This document shows positions 26,589-35,402 of a DNA stretch of 64,000 bases, piece after piece. The DNA lies in contig NZ_JNFB01000035.1 in NCBI RefSeq assembly GCF_000766145.1, positions 1-64,000 on the forward strand, written 5' to 3'. Under the pieces are notes generated by a model, which ran no database searches, was not told the origin of the DNA, and saw only the letters and a program-made list of their open reading frames with translations. Both the position numbers and the translations under genes were made by a program. The stretch comes from Paenilisteria newyorkensis. Its GTDB lineage: Bacteria > Bacillota > Bacilli > Lactobacillales > Listeriaceae. Numbering within the stretch: the first letter of the stretch is position 1; each line of letters begins with the position of its first letter.

Positions 26589-26596
26589 GACCTTTA

Positions 26597-26869
26597 TTAC
26601 TTACCTAGTTTTGAATTGTGGAATTTTTCCATAATGCCTTCATTTGACAACAAGTTACGAACTGTGTCAGATGGTTTCGCACCGTTATGCAACCATTTTA
26701 AAACTGCTTCTTCATCGATTTTCACTTCTGCTGGGTTCAATAGTGGATTGTATGTACCCACTGTTTCGATTGAACGGCCATCACGTGGAGAACGAGAATC
26801 TGCAACTTGAATACGGTAGAAAGGTTTCTTGTTAGAACCCATACGTTTTAAACGAATTTTAACTGCCAT
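26597..26869 (-). CDS. rpsP: 30S ribosomal protein S16
   Basis: A 90-residue protein beginning [20 protein letters not shown], the standard S16 sequence, with [16 protein letters not shown] and full C-terminus. First gene of the rpsP-khpA unit; TGGAGGTG precedes the ATG. Confidence 0.99.
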   Translation of the reverse strand: MAVKIRLKRMGSNKKPFYRIQVADSRSPRDGRSIETVGTYNPLLNPAEVKIDEEAVLKWLHNGAKPSDTVRNLLSNEGIMEKFHNSKLGK

Positions 26870-26907
26870 TTATATATACACCTCCATAAAGTCTTACACA
26901 AGTATAT

Positions 26908-26936
26908 ATATTACCAGTAAAGGATTTGTTTGTAAA
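26908..26936 (-). promoter_or_regulatory. Promoter of rpsP
   Basis: -35 TTTACA (26931-26936 in complement), a 17-base spacer ending TGG, and -10 TAATAT (26908-26913). Confidence 0.75.
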
Positions 26937-26947
26937 GTGTTTTTTCT

Positions 26948-28594
26948 TTACAGCTTCATTTTTTCTTTCTTTTTATCTGGCAAATCCGCTGTGATTCGGT
27001 GTAAATAGCGACAGTAGCCGGAAATATTATGTTCGACATCATCAATGCGAACGCGGAACGAATGGTGGCGAATGAAGAAACTGTGCCGAATACGTGCTGG
27101 ATTTTTGTAATACATCGCAAGTTCTGGATAGAAAAAACCATTCAGTTGATAGTCCGCGCGTTTTTCGATGGTGCGCTCTAATTTTTCACGATGAAAGCCT
27201 TCTAGCAAATACGCTTTGTTTTCCGCTTCAATCCGTTCGCACATATCATGCGTTGCCACAGTCAACTCTAAAAATGTCGGGAATGTCGTTTCGCGGTCAT
27301 GAATAAAATCCAGACGTCCGAAAGCATTTTTTAGACCGAATTCAAAATAGCGATCTTCCGGCAAGTATTTCGTTATTTCATTCGTACAATAGCTGAGCCA
27401 GTGATCATGATTTTTCCAGTACTCGTTTTTAATAAAATGATCAAACGCTTTCGTTGCAACGTCCAGCCAACGTGAATCGCGATCGAGTTCATATAACCGC
27501 AGCAAGCCTAAAACCGCTTCTCCATCGTAATAGATAATCCGGAAAGCGTCTTTTACTGCAAGCGTTGGGTATTCAAGAACATGAATAAACCGGCCATCCT
27601 CCTGCTGCTGGTCACAAATCGCATGCGCCAGCTTTTGAGAAAGCGCTAAATAGTCGTTATTTTTAGTCACCTGCATATATTTTGAAAAAGCCAAAATCGC
27701 CGCTGCATTCGCGCCGAGCTTAACCTCATTGTTATCGCGCTCAATGACATACGCACGGTTTTCCTGCTCCCGAATCAGATCAATCGCCAGAAAACGCAAT
27801 GCTTTTTCGGCAGCTCGCAAAATTTTCAGATCGCCAGACACTTCATACGATTCCAGCATCGAATACGTGGAACTCGCATGACGCAGACTATTGTAATGTT
27901 TTATTTTCTTATCAAAACAAGAGAAGTAACCATAGATAAATTCACCATCCGCACCAACCTGATCTGCCAAATACGCACCAGATTGCTGGATAAGCTCCTC
28001 CACTTCTGAAGGCTCCAATTGCGAAATAATGCGTCGCCCATGATTTAACTCCCCACGGTAAAGCGGCCAGACAACATCTCCATCGAAGTAAAACCCAATC
28101 GTATCAAAAACAATCACTTCGGAATTCGCCTCGATTTCTAATTTGCCATGTTCCTTATGCGACTGTATCAAATACCGATTCAAGTTCTCCACATTTAGCG
28201 CCAAACCATCTTCTTTTGGCTGTATCATTGCATTTCCGTTGACCTCTTGCTCCAACAAAGCCGTACGGAATCCCTTATCAAACGAAACACCGAGACGGCA
28301 ATAATTCTTCTTCGTATGTAGCGCCATATCGTTCCATTCCGAAAAAAGCATCACCTCGAACTGGTAAGCCACGTCAATTTTAAAATTAGCAGTGTGTTTA
28401 TTCGTTTCTTTTTTTATTTGCTTAAAAATATAATCGAGTGACGCGTTGCTGTAATTGATAACCGTCGCGCGTTTTGTAAAATGTTCCAGTGATAGGAAGA
28501 CTTTCCAATTTCCGAGCCAACTCATATTTCCAACTTGTTTTGCCTCATTTTCAATCGCTTTTTTAATTTCCAAAACAGCATCTATACTTTGCAT
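26948..28594 (-). CDS. Alpha/alpha-barrel (six-hairpin type) protein next to the Ala-Asp surface protein
   Basis: A 548-residue cytosolic protein with no signal peptide. The C-terminal two thirds (about 200-530) show repeated paired helices with GEAVLGLLRLYE, DSRWLDVATKAFDHFI and HASSTYSMLESYEV patterns. These are typical of (alpha/alpha) toroids seen in glycosidases, epimerases and lanthionine-cyclase-like proteins. The N-terminal 200 residues are unassigned. I recognise the locus, not the function: it matches the lmo1798 position between rpsP and the LPXTG gene lmo1799, so it may act on the surface protein or its glycan. That is inference. Confidence 0.6.
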   Translation of the reverse strand: MQSIDAVLEIKKAIENEAKQVGNMSWLGNWKVFLSLEHFTKRATVINYSNASLDYIFKQIKKETNKHTANFKIDVAYQFEVMLFSEWNDMALHTKKNYCRLGVSFDKGFRTALLEQEVNGNAMIQPKEDGLALNVENLNRYLIQSHKEHGKLEIEANSEVIVFDTIGFYFDGDVVWPLYRGELNHGRRIISQLEPSEVEELIQQSGAYLADQVGADGEFIYGYFSCFDKKIKHYNSLRHASSTYSMLESYEVSGDLKILRAAEKALRFLAIDLIREQENRAYVIERDNNEVKLGANAAAILAFSKYMQVTKNNDYLALSQKLAHAICDQQQEDGRFIHVLEYPTLAVKDAFRIIYYDGEAVLGLLRLYELDRDSRWLDVATKAFDHFIKNEYWKNHDHWLSYCTNEITKYLPEDRYFEFGLKNAFGRLDFIHDRETTFPTFLELTVATHDMCERIEAENKAYLLEGFHREKLERTIEKRADYQLNGFFYPELAMYYKNPARIRHSFFIRHHSFRVRIDDVEHNISGYCRYLHRITADLPDKKKEKMKL

Positions 28595-28612
28595 AACCGC
28601 CCACTCCTTATT

Positions 28613-28645
28613 TAGCCTCCCTATTTCCGAAAAATAAGGAGGCCT
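28613..28645. other. Hairpin between the LPXTG and alpha/alpha-barrel genes
   Basis: An imperfect 9-11-bp inverted repeat (AGCCTCCCTAT with ATAAGGAGGCCT) lies in the 81-base gap. Neither side has a U tract, so it is more likely a processing or stability hairpin within a shared transcript than a terminator. Confidence 0.45.
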
Positions 28646-28675
28646 ATTATTGTTACCTGACGTGAAAAACTCGAA

Positions 28676-30688
28676 TTATTCTTGTGGTTTTTTTCTAAAC
28701 AATCTTAGTAAGAATCCACCAGCCAAAGCGAGCAATCCAGCGCCGAACCATTGCGCAGTAGTGGAATCCTCATCACCAGTAGACGGTAACGATGAGCCGT
28801 CAGAGCCAGACATGGAAGTATCTGCACTTATCATACTCGTCGTTCCAGTACCTGTAGTCCCTGTACTAATAGGCACGATCACCGAACCAGTACCGCCCGT
28901 ACCACCAGTTCCACCTGTGCCGCCAGTTCCTGTATTAATTGGCGTATTAGGATCTGTATCACCATCGGCATCCGCATCGGCGTCAGCATCTGTATCATCG
29001 ACTAAAGGAAGTACCTCTGTTGAGGCAATGGCGCTAGTTTTAGTAGCTTCTCCTCTAGTTGCAGTTAGATAGGCCGTAATAATATCACCAGCATCCAACT
29101 CATGACCAGAGACATTGACAACATAATCCCCATCATCATCTAACGTTACATCACCAATAATAGTACCATCTGGAAGTTGTAGCGTTAACTCCAAATCCGT
29201 TCCTTCTGGAAGTTCTGGAGCTAAAGCCTGAGCTCGTTGAATCAAACTATTGATAGGACTAGGCGCATCATCATAGAGCCCATCACCACGGATAAACGTA
29301 TCACCTTCATGAACAGGATTGATGAGCGGTCTATCGACAATATAGCTCATCCAATCAATGTCCCCGTCGGAATCTGCATCAGCATCGGCATCAGCGTCGG
29401 CGTCAGCATCGGCATCAGCGTCGGCATCCGCATCTGCATCAGCATCAGCATCGGCATCCGCATCAGCGTCAGCATCGGCATCAGCGTCGGCATCAGCGTC
29501 GGCATCAGCGTCAGCATCCGCATCGGCGTCGGCATCCGCGTCAGCATCCGCATCCGCGTCGGCATCCGCATCTGCATCGGCGTCGGCGTCAGCATCGGCA
29601 TCTGCATCGGCGTCAGCATCGGCGTCGGCGTCAGCATCGGCATCCGCGTCAGCATCCGCATCCGCGTCAGCGTCAGCATCGGCGTCAGCATCGGCATCTG
29701 CATCGGCATCTGCATCGGCGTCAGCATCCGCATCCGCGTCAGCGTCAGCATCGGCATCTGCATCGGCATCGGCATCTGCATCGGCGTCAGCATCGGCATC
29801 CGCGTCAGCGTCAGCATCGGCGTCAGCATCGGCATCGGCGTCAGCATCGGCATCGGCATCGGCGTCAGCATCGGCATCTGCATCGGCGTCAGCATCCGCA
29901 TCGGCGTCAGCATCCGCATCGGCGTCAGCATCCGCATCCGCGTCAGCGTCAGCATCCGCATCGGCGTCAGCGTCGGCGTCGGCATCCGCATCGGCATCCG
30001 CATCAGCGTCGGCATCATCCAACGAAACAATAAACGCCGAAGCCGAATTAGTCCCCAACAAATCAATATCCAATAATCCATCTCCAACACGCGCAAAGAA
30101 ATCCAAGTCATTATCGCCCAGACCTGCTGGTAAAGCAAGCGTCCCAATCGCTGCCAAATCAATTGTCAGCGTAAACACCGATTGCCCACCAACCGAAAGA
30201 CGTAATCCATTAGATATATCTGCACCAACCGTCCCACCTGTTGGATTCAGTTTTAAAGCACTTCCCGTAACCGTTCCCGTATTATGCTTCGTTGAAAACC
30301 CCTGTAAATATGGGATATCATAATCAATTCTTGTATTAGCACGTATAGAAGGATGTGACAAAAGAGGTTTCAATTCATCAGCCAATTTAAAATATGGATG
30401 ATAATGTTTCCCAATCGCAATATTCACTAATTGATTCCCAGTTATCGTCAAAATCAGCTTACCACCTGAGTAACTCGCATTCAGATTAGCTGAATTCAAC
30501 AAACTAACCGATGCCGCATCTACCGAAACACCATTTAGCTCTAATCCCCGATCTAGAGCACTATAGTTAATCGATACCGGTGCAGCAACAATAGTTGCCG
30601 CTGTAAAAAGAGTCGCTAAAACTTTCGCCTTTTGATTATGCTTACTGTTCATTCTGCGCTTATAATCCACCTGTTGTTTCCCCATCAT
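28676..30688 (-). CDS. LPXTG surface protein with a long Ala-Asp repeat
   Basis: A surface protein of about 670 residues from ATG 30688. After an extended signal peptide ([19 protein letters not shown], cleavage near 45) comes an N-terminal beta-rich domain (about 55-225). Next is a run of about 107 Asp-Ala pairs (DNA 29372-30016), then an Ig-like domain ([20 protein letters not shown]), a glycine-threonine repeat and [10 protein letters not shown] membrane segment and basic tail (FRKKPQE) follow for sortase anchoring. The repeat is extremely acidic and should form a long extended stalk projecting the N-terminal domain through the wall. It corresponds in position to L. monocytogenes lmo1799. 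GAGGGGGAAATA precedes the ATG pair. Confidence 0.88.
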   Translation of the reverse strand: MMGKQQVDYKRRMNSKHNQKAKVLATLFTAATIVAAPVSINYSALDRGLELNGVSVDAASVSLLNSANLNASYSGGKLILTITGNQLVNIAIGKHYHPYFKLADELKPLLSHPSIRANTRIDYDIPYLQGFSTKHNTGTVTGSALKLNPTGGTVGADISNGLRLSVGGQSVFTLTIDLAAIGTLALPAGLGDNDLDFFARVGDGLLDIDLLGTNSASAFIVSLDDADADADADADADADADADADADADADADADADADADADADADADADADADADADADADADADADADADADADADADADADADADADADADADADADADADADADADADADADADADADADADADADADADADADADADADADADADADADADADADADADADADADADADADADADADADADADADADADADADADADADADADADADADADADSDGDIDWMSYIVDRPLINPVHEGDTFIRGDGLYDDAPSPINSLIQRAQALAPELPEGTDLELTLQLPDGTIIGDVTLDDDGDYVVNVSGHELDAGDIITAYLTATRGEATKTSAIASTEVLPLVDDTDADADADADGDTDPNTPINTGTGGTGGTGGTGGTGSVIVPISTGTTGTGTTSMISADTSMSGSDGSSLPSTGDEDSTTAQWFGAGLLALAGGFLLRLFRKKPQE
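29372..30016 (-). repeat. Hexanucleotide (Asp-Ala codon pair) repeat array
   Basis: About 645 bases of GAY-GCN hexamers, roughly 107 copies. The third bases are mixed (GAT/GAC and GCA/GCC/GCG/GCT), so the array is not a perfect microsatellite. Because no hexamer phase contains a stop, the other frames are also open here. Confidence 0.95.
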
Positions 30689-30745
30689 TATTTCCCCCTC
30701 AAGCTTCGGCCTAAACCGAGCTGAAATTAATACAACAAGTTCCAT

Positions 30746-31227
30746 TACTGCCCAACGTCTAAGCTAACCACACAACCTTCTAATTCGAAATATCAACAAA
30801 AACTGATTTCTCATCACCTACTTTCTCAAAAAACTGAAAAATAAACATCTTCCAGATTTAGGGATTCATAAAGGTCGAAACTAAATGTTTGTAACAAATG
30901 TAATAATAACGTAATAAGTCTCAACCTAACCTCGTATGTAAGACCTTCGACGCATGAAACTACTATACCCAATAAAAAAATATATTATACAAAAAAAGCG
31001 AAAGTAACTACATTTGAATATAATACAACGAATAATTCCTAAAATTAGGTTATTATACCTCTTTCTGCATACCGTTAAGAAAAAAATAAAATATTTCTAA
31101 ATAAAATTATTTTTTCTAATTATTATTACTACTTACCCCAATGACTTTCTTGTTTCTTTATTAACAAACCTATTTTCCGTAAAAAAGGACTATCGAACTG
31201 AATGGGATTTATTCACAAAGAAATCCA
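30746..31227. other. AT-rich gap between the LPXTG gene and ffh
   Basis: About 480 AT-rich bases with no supportable gene. In EGD-e I recall a phosphatase gene (lipA) at this place; none is seen. The palindrome at 31038-31049 beside a TATAAT is the only striking signal. Confidence 0.6.
31038..31057 (-). promoter_or_regulatory. Possible promoter with palindromic operator upstream of the LPXTG gene
   Basis: TATAAT (31052-31057 in complement) is followed at once by the perfect 12-bp palindrome CCTAAAATTAGG (31038-31049). The palindrome would overlap the transcription start, as expected of a repressor site. The -35 is poor, and the LPXTG start is about 350 bases away. Confidence 0.4.
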
Positions 31228-31260
31228 CAAAAAAACACAGCTTTTTCGCTATGTTTTTTT
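31228..31260 (-). terminator. Terminator of ffh
   Basis: Stem AACATAGC/GCTGTGTT on the minus strand followed by seven Ts, just 3' of ffh. Confidence 0.85.
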
Positions 31261-31271
31261 GTAGATATTTT

Positions 31272-32633
31272 TTAAAACGGCATTTTAAAATTACCTAATC
31301 CGCCACGTTTTTTCTTACCTTTTCCACTTCCGCCCATACCAGACATCTGTTTCATCATTTTTTTCATTTCATTAAACTGTTTCAAAAGTCGATTGACCTC
31401 TTGAATCGGTCGTCCAGAACCACGTGCAATACGCTTCCGACGATTCGCATTAATGATATCTGGATGGTCTTTTTCCGCTTTTGTCATCGACTTAATGATT
31501 GCCTCAATATGCGTCAACTGCTTCTCATCGACGTTCATATTATCGAGACCTTTCATTTTATTTGCACCCGGCATCATTTTTAGAAGCTCATCAAGCGGCC
31601 CCATTTGGCGTACTTGTTGCAACTGCTCCAAGAAATCATCCAGCGTCATCGACATATCTTTTACTTTCTGCTCAAGCTCGCGCGCCTTGTCCTCATCGAC
31701 AGAAACCTGCGCCTTCTCAATCAGCGAAAGCACATCGCCCATGCCAAGAATACGCGACGCCATCCGGTCTGGGTGGAAACTTTCGAGTGCTTCCATCTTC
31801 TCGCCCATACCAACAAATTTGATCGGTTTCTGCGTTACGGAACGGATGGAAAGCGCCGCACCACCACGTGTATCCCCATCAAGTTTCGTTAATACAACAC
31901 CGGTAATATCTAATTGCGCATTAAAGCTTTCCGCTACATTGACCGCGTCTTGCCCCGTCATCGAATCGACAACGAGTAGAATTTCAGATGGATTCGCGAT
32001 TTCCTTCACCGCTACCAACTCATCCATTAATTCCGTATCGATATGCAGACGACCCGCCGTATCAATCAAAACATAATCCAGATGCTCCTCTTTCGCCTTC
32101 GCAATCGCTTGTTTTGCAATCTCGACAGGACTGACTTGATCTCCTAAAGAAAAGACAGGCATATCCAATTGGTTGCCCAGCGTTTCCAATTGTTTAATCG
32201 CTGCTGGACGATAAATATCAGCCGCAACAAGAAGTGGTTTACGATTATATTTTTTGCGTAGTAAGTTCGCCAATTTTCCGGTAGTTGTTGTTTTACCCGC
32301 CCCTTGAAGCCCCACCATCATCACAACAGTCGGTGGCTTATCGGCAACTGCGATCTTACTTTCCTCGCCGCCCATCAATGCTGTTAGTTCTTCTTGTACA
32401 ATTTTGATGACTTGCTGACCTGGCGTTAGGCTCTTCATGACCTCACTGCCGACAGCACGTTCACTCACCGTTTTGATAAATTGTTTCACGACTTTAAAGT
32501 TAACATCCGCTTCCAGTAAAGCAAGTCGGACTTCACGCATCATTTCTTTTACGTCCGCCTCATTCACTTTCCCTTTTCCGCGGATTTTGTTCATCGTTTC
32601 TTGTAATCGGCCGGCTAATCCTTCAAATGCCAT
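31272..32633 (-). CDS. ffh: Signal recognition particle protein Ffh
   Basis: The SRP GTPase that binds signal sequences and 4.5S/6S RNA. At 453 residues it has the N domain (1-85), a G domain with GLQGAGKTTTTGKLA (near 107), DTAGRLHID (near 190) and TKLDGDTRGG (near 248), and the methionine-rich M domain (about 300-453). The last part, KKMMKQMSGMGGSGKGKKKRGG, is the family tail. It lies 12 bases after ylxM. Confidence 0.98.
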   Translation of the reverse strand: MAFEGLAGRLQETMNKIRGKGKVNEADVKEMMREVRLALLEADVNFKVVKQFIKTVSERAVGSEVMKSLTPGQQVIKIVQEELTALMGGEESKIAVADKPPTVVMMVGLQGAGKTTTTGKLANLLRKKYNRKPLLVAADIYRPAAIKQLETLGNQLDMPVFSLGDQVSPVEIAKQAIAKAKEEHLDYVLIDTAGRLHIDTELMDELVAVKEIANPSEILLVVDSMTGQDAVNVAESFNAQLDITGVVLTKLDGDTRGGAALSIRSVTQKPIKFVGMGEKMEALESFHPDRMASRILGMGDVLSLIEKAQVSVDEDKARELEQKVKDMSMTLDDFLEQLQQVRQMGPLDELLKMMPGANKMKGLDNMNVDEKQLTHIEAIIKSMTKAEKDHPDIINANRRKRIARGSGRPIQEVNRLLKQFNEMKKMMKQMSGMGGSGKGKKKRGGLGNFKMPF

Positions 32634-32645
32634 GTGCGCCGCCTC

Positions 32646-32978
32646 CTAATCCATATTTTTAAGTTGTTGAAGCAGACCAGCCACTTCATTGTCTAACACT
32701 TGTTCTTCCTGTAATCGCCGTTCCAGACGTTCAATTAATTGCTCACGCTCCTGATATTTCTTTAAAACGCCGAGCTTTTCTTCATAGTTCTCGAGCACTG
32801 CCTCGGTCCGCTTAATATTATCATACACCGCCTGCCGACTCACTTCATACTCCTCAGCAATCTCACCAAGCGACAAATCTTCCAAATAATAAAGCGAAAC
32901 ATAGGACCGCTGCTTCTCTGTTAAAAGCGAATCATAGATATCAATCAAAAAATTCATTCGCGTCGTTTTCTCAAACAT
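32646..32978 (-). CDS. ylxM: YlxM-family SRP-associated helix-turn-helix protein
   Basis: A 110-residue UPF0122/YlxM protein. The DNA- or RNA-binding helix-turn-helix resembling sigma region 4 is visible ([29 protein letters not shown], near 40-68). YlxM modulates SRP in Streptococcus and is always read just before ffh, as here. Confidence 0.93.
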   Translation of the reverse strand: MFEKTTRMNFLIDIYDSLLTEKQRSYVSLYYLEDLSLGEIAEEYEVSRQAVYDNIKRTEAVLENYEEKLGVLKKYQEREQLIERLERRLQEEQVLDNEVAGLLQQLKNMD

Positions 32979-33075
32979 ATCCGCATCGTTCCTTCCCTAG
33001 CTAAAACCCGCTTATACTATATAAGAATACGTGGAAAAATGGGGGATGTCAAGCATTGAAAGGCTGAAACGGCTC

Positions 33076-33172
33076 GTTCAACTCCGAAAAAAACTGGAGC
33101 GGCCGCAATAAAAAACCGTACTTGTTTTTTATGGAGGGCGTGAAGTTTTCGAGGAGTTAGCCGTTGAAGCTA
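33076..33172 (-). repeat. Dispersed repeat module A, copy 2 (minus orientation)
   Basis: Reverse-complement copy of module A; its hairpin arms AAAAAAC/GTTTTTT with loop AAGTACG differ from the GTC/GAC and ATC/GAT versions but pair fully. It includes the GCGGCCGCTCCAG tail also seen at 51710. Confidence 0.75.
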
Positions 33173-33195
33173 GATCGGAGGCACAAGCCATGACG

Positions 33196-33276
33196 AGTGC
33201 AAGGAACGAATGCTCACTCTGTTCGCACTCGTATTGAGGCTCTAAATCAGCGAGTAATGCCTCATAAGAGCCACAA
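33196..33276 (-). repeat. Dispersed repeat module B, copy 2
   Basis: Module B in minus orientation; stem GGCTCT (33238-33243)/AGAGCC (33267-33272), with the GAATGCTCACTC arm preceding it. Confidence 0.75.
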
Positions 33277-33281
33277 CATAG

Positions 33282-33400
33282 GGGCCCGCAGTGAAAATCC
33301 TCTTTTGATTTTTGCGGAGGCCACGAAATTTCCGAGAGGCTGGCTCTTGAAGCTAGCCCGACCATGAAGCAACCGCCAAACGAACGCAGAACATGATTTC
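33282..33400 (-). repeat. Dispersed repeat module A, copy 3, with 5' extension
   Basis: Module A adjacent to module B, as at 51358-51512 but inverted. The hairpin GAAAATC/GATTTTT is kept. The extension includes AACGCAGAACATGATT, also found inverted at about 51600. Confidence 0.7.
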
Positions 33401-33473
33401 CGCTACACTAGGAATAGTATTTGCTCTTTATGGAGACCGCCCCAGTTTTCGAGGAGATAGCTAAAAGGAGGGC

Positions 33474-33542
33474 AGTTTCATTACATTCTACTGCATATTG
33501 AGGTTCTAACAAAGCAAACGACGCTTTTCAAGAGCCACAACA
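33474..33542 (-). repeat. Dispersed repeat module B, copy 3 (variant)
   Basis: Variant B copy whose stem is GGTTCT/AGAGCC, i.e. with one T-G pair on the plus strand, and whose flank carries the GCAGTTTCATTACATT fragment. Confidence 0.65.
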
Positions 33543-33654
33543 AAGCTAAATCGGAGGCGTAAAATATGACGCTAGGCATGATTAGATGCTTTAAAATATG
33601 GCGTTTCAATATTTGAGTTGTGATGGTTTAGGGCTTGGCGGATAAGAGCCACCG

Positions 33655-33733
33655 ATGGATTACCTGCTCACTGCGTTCTCATGCATATTGAGGCTCTAAA
33701 TCGGCGAGTGATGCCTCATAAGAGCCACAACAA
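33655..33733 (-). repeat. Dispersed repeat module B, copy 4
   Basis: Module B with the alternative arm GATGGATTACCTGCTCAC that also occurs at 26250 and, inverted, near 51100. Stem GGCTCT/AGAGCC. Confidence 0.7.
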
Positions 33734-33778
33734 AGTTAGCCCGAGCGTGAAGAAACCTCCAACACCAAACATCTGTGC

Positions 33779-33784
33779 TATAAT
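33779..33784 (+). promoter_or_regulatory. Extended -10 of the reductase-like gene
   Basis: TGC-TATAAT, 35 bases upstream of the start codon; no clear -35, so the extended -10 probably carries it. Confidence 0.55.
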
Positions 33785-33818
33785 AAAACCTATCAACGCG
33801 AAAGGAGCGATGCATAAC

Positions 33819-34346
33819 ATGAGAAAAGTAGTTTTTTACGGCGCCGTTACGCTAGACGGATACCTTGCCGACCAAGACAATAGCTTAACCTGGCTATTCG
33901 AAACAGACACAGGCGAGGGAACAACCTATGAAAAATTCATCCAAAATATTGATGCTGTCGTCATGGGCCGCGTCACATATGAGGAAGTTCTAAAGCTGCA
34001 ACAAGACGAACCATTTTATCCAAATCAAGAGGTGTATGTTTTCACGCGAGACACAACGAAATCATTTGAAGACACACATACGATTCACGAAAACCCTGTT
34101 TCTTTTATCAACAAATTAAAAGAACAAGATGGAAAGCCCATTTGGATTGTAGGTGGCGGCAACTTATTAAAACCACTTCTGGAAGCCAATATGATTGATG
34201 AGTGGTGGATTCAGATTACACCGATCCTGCTTGGTAAAGGAAAGCGTTTATTCGAAGATGGCGACTATTTAGAACGCCTAGAGTTAGTTGATACCACTAC
34301 TTTTGGACAATTTGTCGAACTACATTACCAAAAAATCGAGGAATAG
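33819..34346 (+). CDS. Dihydrofolate reductase-fold (RibD C-terminal-like) protein
   Basis: A 175-residue protein of the RibD C-terminal/dihydrofolate-reductase fold, YyaP type. The sequence MRKVVFYGAVTLDGYLA opens the fold. The NADPH-loop glycine pattern IWIVGGGNLLKPLLEANMIDEWWIQITPILLGKGKRLF closes it. Physiological substrate unknown. ATG 33819 is preferred because AAAGGAG lies 11 bases before it, while ATG 33810 is only two bases from that site. It sits just after the repeat cluster. Confidence 0.82.
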   Translation: MRKVVFYGAVTLDGYLADQDNSLTWLFETDTGEGTTYEKFIQNIDAVVMGRVTYEEVLKLQQDEPFYPNQEVYVFTRDTTKSFEDTHTIHENPVSFINKLKEQDGKPIWIVGGGNLLKPLLEANMIDEWWIQITPILLGKGKRLFEDGDYLERLELVDTTTFGQFVELHYQKIEE

Positions 34347-34348
34347 CG

Positions 34349-34394
34349 AAGAACCCGTTCACCAGAAAAATGATTCTGATGGATGGGTTCTTTT
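34349..34394. terminator. Bidirectional terminator
   Basis: Stem AAGAACCC/GGGTTCTT with further CCAG/CTG inner pairing and a TTTT end, between the convergent reductase-like gene and ftsY. Confidence 0.8.
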
Positions 34395-34396
34395 CA

Positions 34397-35386
34397 TTAT
34401 TCTTTCGCGCCGTCAATCACGTCTGCGAATAGTCCGTAAACATATTCATTCGCATCGAAGGCTTGAAGATCATCCATTTTTTCGCCTAAACCAACGAATT
34501 TCACCGGGATGTGTAGCTCATTACGAATCGCAATCACGATACCACCTTTTGCTGTGCCATCTAATTTCGTTAGCACAATCCCGCTTACATCCGTTGCTTC
34601 TTTGAACTGCTTCGCTTGCACAAAAGCATTCTGTCCCGTTGTCGCATCTAAGACAAGCAACACTTCATGTGGCGCATTTGGCACCTCACGCGTGATGACA
34701 CGTTTCACCTTTTCCAGCTCATTCATTAAGTTTACTTTGTTTTGCAGGCGTCCAGCCGTATCACAGAGCAAAATGTCTACGTTACGCGCTTTGGCCGCTT
34801 GTACCGCGTCAAACATCACAGCAGCAGGATCACTGCCCTCCGCTTGCTTGATAACGTCCACGCCGACGCGCTCTCCCCAGACATCTAGCTGATCAATTGC
34901 CCCAGCACGGAACGTATCGCCAGCCGCCAGAAGTACGCTCTTGCCTTGTGCTTTCAAATGATGTGCCAGTTTTCCGATTGTTGTCGTTTTACCGACACCG
35001 TTCACGCCGACAAACAGAATCACAGTCAAGCCTTCTGATTGGATATTTAGCTCTGGCAACTCTTCCTCTTCGCCGTGATAAATCGCGACCAGTTTTTCCA
35101 CAATAACTTCCTGAACCTCTTTTGGATCTTGAATATTGCGCAACTTCACCTCTTCGCGCAACTGCTCGACAAGCTCCATCACCGTTTCAAATCCAACATC
35201 CGCCTGAATCAGAATTTCCTCCAACTCTTCAAAAAATTCCTCGTCCACTTTACGATAACGCGCCACAAGTTCATTCATTTTGCCTGAAAAATTGTCACGT
35301 GTTTTCGTTAAACCTTCTTTAAATTTTTCCGTTACAGAATCGGTTTGTTGCGTTAATTTATCTTTTATTTTCTTGAAAAATGTCAT
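34397..35386 (-). CDS. ftsY: SRP receptor FtsY
   Basis: The membrane-associated SRP receptor GTPase. At 329 residues it has a short N-terminal region without a large acidic domain, then an NG domain with GVNGVGKTTTIGKLA (near 125), DTAGRLQNK (near 207) and TKLDGTAKGG (near 270). It is the last gene of rnc-smc-ftsY. Confidence 0.98.
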   Translation of the reverse strand: MTFFKKIKDKLTQQTDSVTEKFKEGLTKTRDNFSGKMNELVARYRKVDEEFFEELEEILIQADVGFETVMELVEQLREEVKLRNIQDPKEVQEVIVEKLVAIYHGEEEELPELNIQSEGLTVILFVGVNGVGKTTTIGKLAHHLKAQGKSVLLAAGDTFRAGAIDQLDVWGERVGVDVIKQAEGSDPAAVMFDAVQAAKARNVDILLCDTAGRLQNKVNLMNELEKVKRVITREVPNAPHEVLLVLDATTGQNAFVQAKQFKEATDVSGIVLTKLDGTAKGGIVIAIRNELHIPVKFVGLGEKMDDLQAFDANEYVYGLFADVIDGAKE

Positions 35387-35402
35387 CGGGTTTGCAACTC
35401 CT

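Noticed and set aside
29347-30162. Minus-strand frame with Met-Leu-Pro-Thr repeats
   Set aside because: A shifted frame of the same array.
29237-30323. Long plus-strand frames reading Ser-Ala or Ile-Gly/Val repeats through the Asp-Ala array
   Set aside because: They are forced by the stop-free hexamer on the opposite strand, have no ribosome-binding site and no homology expected.
33129-33365. Small minus-strand frame in the repeat cluster
   Set aside because: Composed wholly of modules A and B.
33060-33740. CRISPR array
   Set aside because: Repeats are long, unevenly spaced and inverted, with hairpins, and no cas genes.
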